Source: Alphaproteobacteria bacterium (GTDB taxonomy: Bacteria > Pseudomonadota > Alphaproteobacteria > Rickettsiales > UBA3002). Taken from it: a stretch of 5,334 nt of DNA. The stretch is taken from assembly GCA_021732545.1 (NCBI GenBank), contig JAKFUW010000062.1, positions 1 to 5,334 of the forward strand. Reading direction: 5' to 3'. Below, in pieces: positions 1 to 5,334 of the stretch. The translations under genes were made by a program, and so were the position numbers. Each line of letters opens with the position of its first letter. The stretch's first letter is position 1. The notes under the pieces are model-generated. The model was not told where the DNA came from. It did no database searches and was given only the letters and a program-made list of their open reading frames with translations.

Positions 1-2230
1 AGCGCGTGTGCCTGCGCCCATTGCGGCGGTTGTGGAGTCAGAGCCAGCAGCACTGCCCGTGGCAAAGCCTGCCAAAGAATCCAAAGACATTTCCGAAGCG
101 GCCAAAGAAAAAGCCATCAAAGAAGGCCTCGATGCTGATTCCAAAGAAGGTGGCGTGGGCAATCAAAGTATCCGTGTGAATTTGAATGTGTTGGAAAATC
201 TGATGCAGATGGTGGGCGAGCTGGTGCTGACTCGAAACCAACTGATGCAGATTGTACGCAACCGCGACGATAACGACCTCAAAGGGCCATTGCAAAATCT
301 CAGCCACATCACCACCGAACTGCAAGAAGCGGTGATGAAAACCCGCATGCAACCGATTGGCAATGCGTGGGCAAAATTCCCGCGATTAATTCGTGATCTA
401 TCGATTGAACTGGGCAAAAAAATCGAGCTGCGCATGGTGGGTGCGGAAACCGAACTGGACCGTCAACTGCTTGAGATGATCAAAGATCCGCTGACCCATA
501 TGGTGCGCAATTCATGCGATCACGGGTTGGAGCAATCCAAAGATCGTGTGGAAGTGGGCAAGTCTGAAACGGGAACTGTGACGCTCAGTGCCTATCATGA
601 AGGTGGGCATATTATTATCGAAATTTCCGATGATGGGCGCGGTGTAAACATTCCGCGCATCAAGCAAAAGATCATCGAAAATGGATTGGCAAGTGCTAGT
701 GATGTGGAAAGCATGAATGAGCAACAGATCATGCAATATATTTTCAAAGCCGGATTTTCCACGGCTGAAAAAGTGACCAGTGTTTCGGGGCGCGGTGTGG
801 GTATGGATGTAGTTCGCACTAACATCGAAAAAATTGGTGGTACAATCGAGCTAACCTCGGTGACAGGCAAAGGCTCCATTTTCCACATTAAAATTCCACT
901 CACCTTGGCAATCGTTTCAGTATTGATTGTAGAATCGGGCGGTGAGCGTTTTGCCATCACTCAAATTAACGTACTCGAATTGGTGAGATCGGCTACGGAT
1001 TCTGATTATAAGGTGGAGGAAATAAACGATGCACCGGTGCTGCGTTTGCGCGATAAATTGCTTCCCTTAATTAGCCTCACACAAGCACTCGAATTGCCGG
1101 TGATAGAGCGCGAGTTGAGCGAGATTGATATCGAACTTGGCTATCACGAAGTGGATGAGCGCTTTATTGTGGTGTGCCGCGTGGGCGGCAATGAATTTGG
1201 CGTGGTGGTGGATCGCATTTTTGATACCGAAGAAATTGTGGTCAAGCCCGTGTCGCAACTGCTCAAAGACATCACGGTTTTTTCGGGTAACACCATTTTA
1301 GGCGATGGTAGTGTGATCATGATCTTGGATCCTAACGGCCTTGCACGCTTGATCGGAGACCCCGATGCAGCGGTTAAAGAAAGCGCTGATCATCTGCGTA
1401 AATCATTGGGCATTGATCGCTTGGTGAGTTTCTTGTTATTCAAATCGGGTGACGGCGCGCCCAAGGCAGTGCCGCTTGAATTGGTGTCACGCCTGGAAGA
1501 AATTCACGTCAATAAAATCGAGCTCTCAGGCGATAATCGCGTGATTCAATATCGCGATGATCTGATGCGTCTGACGCAGCTACATGTCCATGATTTACCA
1601 AAATCGGGCATGTGCGAAGTGGTGGTGTTTACCTATGACAATAAAACGATTGGGCTTATCGTTGATGAGATCATCGATATCATCGAAGCGCCGTTGCAAG
1701 TGCGCTTAACATCCGATGATGAAGCGCTCATTGGAAGCATGGTGATTGCAGGCAAAACCACCGATGTGGTGGATGTTGGTTATCTGCTGCGCGACATGAT
1801 TGACTACAGTGCATTTAGCGAATTAGTCGGCAGTGAAACAACCGATGAAGTGCATGTGCTGCTGGTGGAAGACAGCATGTTTTTCCGCAAACTCACCGTA
1901 CCTTTTTTATCAAAAGTGGGTTATCAGGTCACCGCATTTGGTTCGGCCAAAGAGGCGCTGGATTATCTGAAAAACCCAAGCAACCCTTGCAATGTGGTGG
2001 TCACCGATATTGAAATGCCCGAGATAGATGGTTTCCAATTTGCGGAGCGCCTGCGAGAAGAATCACGCTATGATCATCTGCCGATTATTGCCTTTACCTC
2101 CACCATCAATCAATCATTTATTTCGCGCAGCGAAGAGATTGGAATGAATGATTTCATTTTGAAAACCGATCGTGAAATGTTGGTGGCGGCGATTGCTAAA
2201 CAACTTCACCGAAAACTGGAGGTCGCGTGA
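1..2230 (+). CDS. cheA: Chemotaxis histidine kinase CheA with C-terminal receiver (CheA-REC hybrid), 5' partial
   Basis: This is the cytoplasmic kinase of the chemoreceptor array, which autophosphorylates from ATP and passes phosphate to CheY and CheB. The frame is open at the left edge (frame from base 2). The GTG at base 8 is only the first start-type codon, so the true start and the His-bearing HPt domain lie upstream. Counting from that GTG as residue 1: a Lys/Glu/Ala-rich linker (1-50); the P3 dimerisation helices (about 53-118); an HATPase with N box (about 160-173, RN..DHG), F box FKAGFST (246-252) and glycine boxes DDGRG (208-212) and GRGVGMD (261-267); a first CheW-like P5 domain (about 297-450); a second CheW-like domain (about 470-605); and a receiver (about 614-735) with acidic pair E621/D622, phospho-acceptor D667, T697 and K719. 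K719 is followed by Thr rather than the usual Pro. No P2 domain is visible in this part. The family call is secure; the role of the receiver is inference. Confidence 0.97.
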   Translation, partial: ARVPAPIAAVVESEPAALPVAKPAKESKDISEAAKEKAIKEGLDADSKEGGVGNQSIRVNLNVLENLMQMVGELVLTRNQLMQIVRNRDDNDLKGPLQNLSHITTELQEAVMKTRMQPIGNAWAKFPRLIRDLSIELGKKIELRMVGAETELDRQLLEMIKDPLTHMVRNSCDHGLEQSKDRVEVGKSETGTVTLSAYHEGGHIIIEISDDGRGVNIPRIKQKIIENGLASASDVESMNEQQIMQYIFKAGFSTAEKVTSVSGRGVGMDVVRTNIEKIGGTIELTSVTGKGSIFHIKIPLTLAIVSVLIVESGGERFAITQINVLELVRSATDSDYKVEEINDAPVLRLRDKLLPLISLTQALELPVIERELSEIDIELGYHEVDERFIVVCRVGGNEFGVVVDRIFDTEEIVVKPVSQLLKDITVFSGNTILGDGSVIMILDPNGLARLIGDPDAAVKESADHLRKSLGIDRLVSFLLFKSGDGAPKAVPLELVSRLEEIHVNKIELSGDNRVIQYRDDLMRLTQLHVHDLPKSGMCEVVVFTYDNKTIGLIVDEIIDIIEAPLQVRLTSDDEALIGSMVIAGKTTDVVDVGYLLRDMIDYSAFSELVGSETTDEVHVLLVEDSMFFRKLTVPFLSKVGYQVTAFGSAKEALDYLKNPSNPCNVVVTDIEMPEIDGFQFAERLREESRYDHLPIIAFTSTINQSFISRSEEIGMNDFILKTDREMLVAAIAKQLHRKLEVA
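2218..2222 (+). promoter_or_regulatory. Ribosome binding site of cheW (GGAGG)
   Basis: A full GGAGG lies inside the last codons of cheA, 7 bases before ATG 2230. It supports ATG 2230 rather than GTG 2227 as the cheW start and implies coupled translation from cheA. Confidence 0.75.
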
Positions 2231-2712
2231 TGTCGAAAGAATTGCAAACCATCAGTGCAACTAGAAATTATCAGCTCAGCCATGTGTCTGATAGCCAAGA
2301 ATTTGTAACCATGACGGTGGGCAATCAGCTGTTTGGTATCTCGGTCATGGCCGTGCAAGACGTGTTGCGTAAGCAGCGGATTGCGCGCATTCCGTTGGCA
2401 TCAAAAGTGATTGCAGGATCGCTTAATTTACGCGGTCGTATTGTGACCGCGATTGATATGCGCGTGCGCTTAGGGATGGAGCCTTATGGTGATTTTACCA
2501 CTGCGATGAATGTGGTGGTGGAGTATAAATCGGAGCTTTATAGTTTGGTTGTTGATAGTGTGGGTGAGGTGCTGGGTTTGCCGCTGGATAAATTTGAAAA
2601 AGTACCTGCCAACCTATCCGAATCGTGGCGTGGTGTTTCAAGCGGCGTGTTCAAATTAGATCAGAAATTATTGGTCATTTTAGATGTTGAGAATATTATA
2701 AAAATAAACTGA
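2230..2712 (+). CDS. cheW: Chemotaxis coupling protein CheW
   Basis: CheW is the cytoplasmic adaptor that links chemoreceptor tips to the P5 domain of CheA. The protein is 160 residues, a normal CheW length, and is a single CheW domain after an N-terminal tail of about 20 residues. It carries the family signature NLRGRIVTAIDMRVRLGM (about residues 67-84) and VVDSVGEVLGLP (about 107-118). I chose ATG 2230 over the in-frame GTG 2227 because GGAGG at 2218-2222 sits 7 bases from the ATG but only 4 from the GTG. The ATG shares its A with the cheA stop (TGATG), so translation of the two genes is probably coupled, which suits proteins that assemble in the same complex. Nothing is truncated or odd. 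The two other CheW-like domains nearby are both inside CheA, so this is the only free-standing CheW here. Confidence 0.96.
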   Translation: MSKELQTISATRNYQLSHVSDSQEFVTMTVGNQLFGISVMAVQDVLRKQRIARIPLASKVIAGSLNLRGRIVTAIDMRVRLGMEPYGDFTTAMNVVVEYKSELYSLVVDSVGEVLGLPLDKFEKVPANLSESWRGVSSGVFKLDQKLLVILDVENIIKIN

Positions 2713-2731
2713 CCCACTTGAATGGAGTCAG
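2709..2731 (+). other. Intercistronic hairpin at the cheW stop codon
   Basis: CTGAC (2709-2713) followed by CCA (2714-2716) can pair with TGG (2723-2725) and GTCAG (2727-2731). This gives an 8-bp stem with one bulged A (2726) and a 6-base loop. It begins at the cheW stop codon and sits in the 43-base gap before cheY. No T-run follows, so it does not look like an intrinsic terminator. It could be an mRNA stability or processing element, or a chance fold. This is the only real gap in an otherwise overlapping gene string. Confidence 0.35.
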
Positions 2732-2755
2732 CACAGTAATAGGATAAAGGCAAAG

Positions 2756-3130
2756 ATGACGAGACAAAAAACCTGCCTGATTGTGGACGATTCTAAAATT
2801 GTTCGCAAAGTAACCCGCAAGATTTTTGAAACGTTGGGCTATGAAATCAGTGAGGCTGAAGATGGTGCCGTTGCACTTGAAGCCTGCACAAAAACCTTCC
2901 CTGATCTGATTATGCTCGATTGGCACATGCCGGTGATGAACGGCATCGAGTTTTTGAGAGCGATGCGCCAGTTGCCAGGCGGCGGTGCTCCCGTGGTGAT
3001 TTTTTGCACCACTGAAACTGAATTTAATCGCATTCAAGAAGCGATTATGGCGGGTGCGAATGAATATGTGATGAAGCCGTTTGATGATGATATTATCAAA
3101 GGCAAATTAGAGCAGCTTGGCCTGCTATGA
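2756..3130 (+). CDS. cheY: Single-domain response regulator CheY
   Basis: This is a stand-alone receiver of 124 residues, the usual CheY length, with no output domain. CheA phosphorylates it, and it then acts as a diffusible signal, classically on the flagellar switch. The canonical receiver residues are all present: acidic pair D11/D12, phospho-acceptor D55 in LDWHMP, the switch Thr at T85 in FCTTE, the aromatic Y104, and K107-P108-F109. The ATG is preceded by AAAGG at 2746-2750, 5 bases away. It lies 43 bases after cheW and overlaps cheB by 4 bases (ATGA). Being between cheW and cheB makes it the cognate target of the upstream CheA. A. brasilense Che1, which has the same layout, affects swimming speed as well as turning as I recall, so motor reversal should not be assumed as the only output. 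No CheZ phosphatase gene is visible in the window. Confidence 0.95.
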   Translation: MTRQKTCLIVDDSKIVRKVTRKIFETLGYEISEAEDGAVALEACTKTFPDLIMLDWHMPVMNGIEFLRAMRQLPGGGAPVVIFCTTETEFNRIQEAIMAGANEYVMKPFDDDIIKGKLEQLGLL

Positions 3131-4251
3131 TTGCTCCCATTGCGGTGATGTTGGTGGATGATTCTGCTGTGGTGCGTGGCTTGATGTCGCGCGCGCTTAA
3201 ACAAGACCCGCAGCTTGCGATTGCCGCCACCGCCAGCGACGGTGAAATGGCGATTAAGGTGCTGCAGCAGCAACCGATTGATGTCATTGTGCTCGACATT
3301 GAAATGCCACGAATGGATGGCCTCACGGCATTGCCAAAACTCATCGAACTATCGCCGCACACGCGCATTATCATGGCGTCATCGCTTACTTTGCGCAATG
3401 CGGAAATCAGCATGAAAGCAATGAGTCTGGGCGCAGCGGATTATGTTCCCAAACCCTCCTCGCGCGAAGACCCTGGCGCCATTGATGCTTTCTATGAAGA
3501 GATTCGCACCAAGGTGTTAGCGCTTGGCCGCGCTGCAAAACAATCACGAACGACACAGCATGCTTTGATACAATCACCAGCAGCGACTCAAGCCGTGTTC
3601 AGCAGCGAAAGCCACAGGCGAACGCCTGCCGACCATCTGCATTATCCTGCGCATCGTATTGATGCGATAGCGATCGCATCATCAACCGGAGGGCCGCAAG
3701 CGCTCGGCAAAGTACTAAACGGATTGAAGGATGATCTGCAGCGTGTTCCCGTATTTATTACGCAGCACATGCCTCCTAAATTTACGGGATTACTAGCCGA
3801 TCATCTGGCTCGCGATACGGGGCTGGTGTGCATTGAAGGTGTGCATGGCGACACGGTGAAACCAGGCGTGGTTTATATTGCGCCGGGTGATTATCACATG
3901 TGCGTCGAGCGCGCTGATCAGGGGTTCACCATCAAGCTCAATCAAGACCCACCCGTCAATTATTGCAGGCCAGCAGCTGACCCGATGTTGGGTAGTTTGG
4001 CGGCTTTATATCGCGAGCATATGCTGGCGGTGGTGCTGACTGGCATGGGCTCAGATGGGTTGGGCGGATGCAAAGAAATTGTGGTGCAGCAGGGCACTGT
4101 GATTGCGCAAGATGAGGCCACGAGCGTGGTGTGGGGCATGCCAGGAGCCGTTGCTAATGCGGGGCTCACCAAAGCCATATTGCCTATTTCGCAGATTGCA
4201 CCTTATGTAATTCAAGCACTCGGAGGCGGCCTTGCAGCAAGACGAGTTTGA
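3127..4251 (+). CDS. cheB: Chemoreceptor glutamate methylesterase/deamidase CheB
   Basis: CheB removes methyl groups from receptor glutamates, and usually deamidates certain glutamines; phosphorylation by CheA activates it, giving negative feedback. The 374 residues match the usual length and layout. A receiver (about 5-125) has D11/D12, phospho-acceptor D57 in LDIEMP and K109-P110. A polar linker (about 135-176) leads to the esterase domain (about 178-365). The catalytic triad is visible: S186 in SSTGGP, H214 in TQHMPP and D310 in TGMGSDG. APGDYHM (252-258) and RPAADPM (281-287) are further family motifs. The start is the ATG overlapping the cheY stop (ATGA). There is no clear Shine-Dalgarno sequence, so expression probably depends on translational coupling to cheY. 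A later in-frame ATG at 3148 would remove the first receiver strand and is unlikely. The 3' end overlaps cheR by 20 bases. Confidence 0.97.
   Translation: MIAPIAVMLVDDSAVVRGLMSRALKQDPQLAIAATASDGEMAIKVLQQQPIDVIVLDIEMPRMDGLTALPKLIELSPHTRIIMASSLTLRNAEISMKAMSLGAADYVPKPSSREDPGAIDAFYEEIRTKVLALGRAAKQSRTTQHALIQSPAATQAVFSSESHRRTPADHLHYPAHRIDAIAIASSTGGPQALGKVLNGLKDDLQRVPVFITQHMPPKFTGLLADHLARDTGLVCIEGVHGDTVKPGVVYIAPGDYHMCVERADQGFTIKLNQDPPVNYCRPAADPMLGSLAALYREHMLAVVLTGMGSDGLGGCKEIVVQQGTVIAQDEATSVVWGMPGAVANAGLTKAILPISQIAPYVIQALGGGLAARRV
4222..4226 (+). promoter_or_regulatory. Ribosome binding site of cheR (GGAGG)
   Basis: A perfect GGAGG inside the 3' end of cheB lies 5 bases before TTG 4232. It decides the unusual TTG start of cheR. 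Confidence 0.75.
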
Positions 4252-5044
4252 TTATATCGCAGGGTTACTCAAGCAACGCTCTGGCATATCGCTGACGATG
4301 GATAAAACCTATTTGCTTGAAAGCCGCATTCAGCCCATCGCACGTAGCCACGGCCATGAGACGGTTTCGGAACTCATCAAGCGATTGCGCAGCATGCCTG
4401 ATCCTGCGATCATTCACGAAGTGATTCAATCGATGACCACGAATGAGACCATGTTCTTTCGTGACAACAAACCGTTTGAGCGGTTGAAGGATAAAATCCT
4501 GCCGCATTTTCGAAGCGCGGAGCCCAACCGCAAACATCTGCGTTTCTGGAGCGCGGCCTGTTCTTCGGGGCAAGAGGCCTATACCATCTCGATGTGTCTG
4601 CAAGAAGAGATGATGAAAATGAGTGGCTATAGCTATGATATTATCGCAACTGACCTGTGCGATAAGGTGGTGGAAAAAGCAAAGCAAGGTATCTACAGCC
4701 AGTTTGAAGTACAGCGCGGATTGCCGATTCAATTGCTGATAAAATATTTCACCCAAGCGCCTGAAAACCAATGGCGGGTGAATGATAATATCAAGCGGAT
4801 GGTGAAGTTTCACACCTATAACTTAATGGATGATTACATGAAGCTCGGGCGGTTTGATGTGGTGTATTTGCGCAATGTGCTGATCTATTTTGATGAGGCC
4901 ACTAAAACTCAGGTGCTCGAAAAAATTGCTAATCTACTCAACCCTCCGGGTTTTTTAATGCTGGGAAGCGCTGAAACGGTGCTGGGCCTCACCACGCGCT
5001 TTAAGGCGTTTGATAATGAACCGGGCGTGTATGTGCTGGCGTGA
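4232..5044 (+). CDS. cheR: Chemoreceptor glutamate O-methyltransferase CheR (TTG start)
   Basis: CheR transfers methyl groups from S-adenosylmethionine to receptor glutamates, opposing CheB in adaptation. It is cytoplasmic. The protein is 270 residues, typical for CheR. An N-terminal helical domain (about 5-57) precedes a SAM methyltransferase domain (about 68-268). Motifs include NETMFFRD (71-78), the SAM-binding loop WSAACSSGQEAYT (106-118), ATD with D141, and RNVLIYFD (214-221). The start must be TTG 4232. It is the only start-type codon between the in-frame stop at 4208-4210 and the conserved N-terminal helix; the next ATG (4298) would delete about 22 residues of that domain. GGAGG precedes the TTG by 5 bases, and the gene overlaps cheB by 20 bases. 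The beta-subdomain (about 171-183) looks about three residues shorter than the enteric protein as I recall it, which fits a CheR that does not need a receptor C-terminal pentapeptide tether. That last point is inference. Confidence 0.96.
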   Translation: MQQDEFDYIAGLLKQRSGISLTMDKTYLLESRIQPIARSHGHETVSELIKRLRSMPDPAIIHEVIQSMTTNETMFFRDNKPFERLKDKILPHFRSAEPNRKHLRFWSAACSSGQEAYTISMCLQEEMMKMSGYSYDIIATDLCDKVVEKAKQGIYSQFEVQRGLPIQLLIKYFTQAPENQWRVNDNIKRMVKFHTYNLMDDYMKLGRFDVVYLRNVLIYFDEATKTQVLEKIANLLNPPGFLMLGSAETVLGLTTRFKAFDNEPGVYVLA

Positions 5045-5090
5045 TTTCTACAACAACCACCGCCATCATCACGCAATCAACGCCGCACCT

Positions 5091-5119
5091 ATCTCAAGGT
5101 GTGAACAACCTCATGAGAT
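5091..5119 (+). terminator. Possible weak transcription terminator or 3' hairpin after cheR
   Basis: ATCTCA (5091-5096) and AGGT (5097-5100) pair with ACCT (5108-5111) and TGAGAT (5114-5119). This gives a 10-bp stem with a two-base bulge (5112-5113) and a 7-base loop, 46 bases after the cheR stop. Alternative folds exist: AGGTG (5097-5101) can also pair with CACCT (5086-5090), and AGGTGT (5097-5102) with ACACCT (5123-5128). The following bases are only moderately T-rich (5130-5140) and there is no proper U-tract. It is the best candidate for the 3' end of the operon but not a canonical intrinsic terminator. Confidence 0.3.
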
Positions 5120-5149
5120 GTAACACCTAGTTATTGTATTCCCTTCGTC

Positions 5150-5228
5150 ATTCCCCGAATTTTGCTGATTACATGAGCGGTTGCGCTTAGCGCAGAGCGA
5201 GTGAAAAAAAGCAAAATTATAGGGGAAT
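5150..5228. repeat. Palindromic repeat-like element of about 80 bp
   Basis: The arms are ATTCCCC (5150-5156) plus AATTTTGCT (5158-5166), and AGCAAAATT (5210-5218) plus GGGGAAT (5222-5228). They are perfect inverted repeats of 7 and 9 bp, separated by a small asymmetric interruption (G against ATA). The centre holds a second palindrome, TGCGCT-T-AGCGCA (5182-5194). The edges read CGTCATTCCCC and GGGGAATCCAG, which resemble the ends of small dispersed palindromic repeats common in proteobacterial intergenic regions. Only one copy is in the window, so that it is repeated is inference. The centre contains a run of seven A (5204-5210), but no T-run follows the right arm, so it is not a good terminator for the + strand. 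Confidence 0.6.
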
Positions 5229-5264
5229 CCAGCTTTCTTTATGATAGTCATCACTTGTTATTTT

Positions 5265-5273
5265 TGGTATGAT
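5265..5273 (+). promoter_or_regulatory. Possible extended -10 promoter upstream of the last gene
   Basis: TGG followed by TATGAT (5268-5273) matches an extended -10 element (TGn plus 5 of 6 bases of TATAAT). I see no good -35 hexamer at 16-18 bases upstream (TAGTCA at 5245-5250 is poor). Transcription from here would begin near 5280 and give an untranslated leader of about 28 bases before ATG 5308. This is a weak call in AT-rich DNA. Confidence 0.35.
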
Positions 5274-5307
5274 TGAGGCAATTGGAATGCGCTCAAAAGG
5301 ACTCAAA

Positions 5308-5334
5308 ATGTATCAGGAAATCCAGCATGTTACC
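5308..5334 (+). CDS. Possible start of an unidentified gene, 3' partial
   Basis: Nine codons (MYQEIQHVT) are open to the right edge of the window. AAAAGGA ends at 5301, 6 bases before ATG 5308, a good ribosome binding site, and a possible promoter lies upstream at 5265-5273. Two other in-frame ATGs, at 5269 and 5287, follow the stop at 5245-5247. The one at 5287 has GAGG (5275-5278) 8 bases before it and is a real alternative start; the one at 5269 overlaps the possible -10 and has no visible binding site. I do not recognise the product, and nothing shows whether it belongs to the chemotaxis cluster. The gap and its own possible promoter suggest a separate transcription unit. Confidence 0.4.

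Noticed and set aside
8..10. GTG at base 8 as the start of CheA
   Set aside because: The frame is open upstream to the window edge and a start here would leave CheA without its phosphotransfer domain, so the gene is simply cut by the window.
38..352. Minus-strand open frame of 104 codons, rich in His and Phe, opposite cheA
   Set aside because: It lies wholly inside cheA, which has clear domain conservation, and its composition is what the antisense of a Lys/Glu/Met/Asn-rich coding strand gives. The same holds for the minus-strand frames opposite cheY, cheB and cheR, including the 182-codon one at 4265-4813.
3215..3415. Plus-strand open frame of 66 codons in another frame of cheB
   Set aside because: It sits entirely within the CheB receiver coding region, has no ribosome binding site and shows no recognisable protein features.
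5150..5228. The palindromic element as the operon's intrinsic terminator
   Set aside because: No T-run follows the right arm on the + strand, and the arms are separated by more than 40 bases, unlike a compact terminator hairpin.
1..5334. A CRISPR array, tRNA, rRNA, insertion sequence or novel defence-type system
   Set aside because: No spaced direct repeats, cloverleaf, transposase or unexplained gene cluster is visible; the coding DNA is fully accounted for by five standard chemotaxis genes.

Overview
The window is one chemotaxis (che) gene cluster, all on the + strand, in the order cheA (5' end cut off), cheW, cheY, cheB, cheR. A non-coding stretch of about 260-290 bases follows, and the first codons of an unidentified gene may start at the right edge. 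Base composition is about half G+C by eye. Several things point to an alphaproteobacterium, probably Rhodospirillales-like: a CheA with a C-terminal receiver domain, the cheA-W-Y-B-R order, and the CheB and CheR sequence style. As I recall, the same layout (a CheA-receiver hybrid followed by cheW, cheY, cheB, cheR) is known from the Che1 clusters of Rhodospirillum centenum and Azospirillum brasilense. The species cannot be named from this window.

Layout. Positions 1-2230 encode CheA without its N-terminal phosphotransfer domain: linker, dimerisation domain, ATPase, two CheW-like domains and a receiver. CheW follows with a 1-base overlap (TGATG). A 43-base gap then leads to cheY and carries a small hairpin that starts at the cheW stop. 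cheB overlaps cheY by 4 bases (ATGA). cheR overlaps cheB by 20 bases and must start at a TTG behind a strong GGAGG. Positions 5045-5307 hold a weak terminator-like hairpin, a palindromic repeat-like element of about 80 bp with TCATTCCCC/GGGGAATCCAG ends, and a possible extended -10 promoter.

How it works together (family knowledge). Receptors encoded elsewhere, CheW and CheA form the signalling array. CheA phosphorylates CheY, which acts on the flagellar motor or another output, and CheB, which demethylates receptors. CheR methylates receptors, and CheR and CheB together give adaptation. No receptor, cheZ, cheD or cheX gene is in the window. The receiver fused to CheA may be a phosphate sink or an internal regulator.

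All catalytic and phospho-acceptor residues that can be checked are intact. I see no undescribed system here. The points worth following are the double-CheW/receiver form of CheA, the TTG start of cheR, the cheW-cheY hairpin, and the palindromic element downstream.
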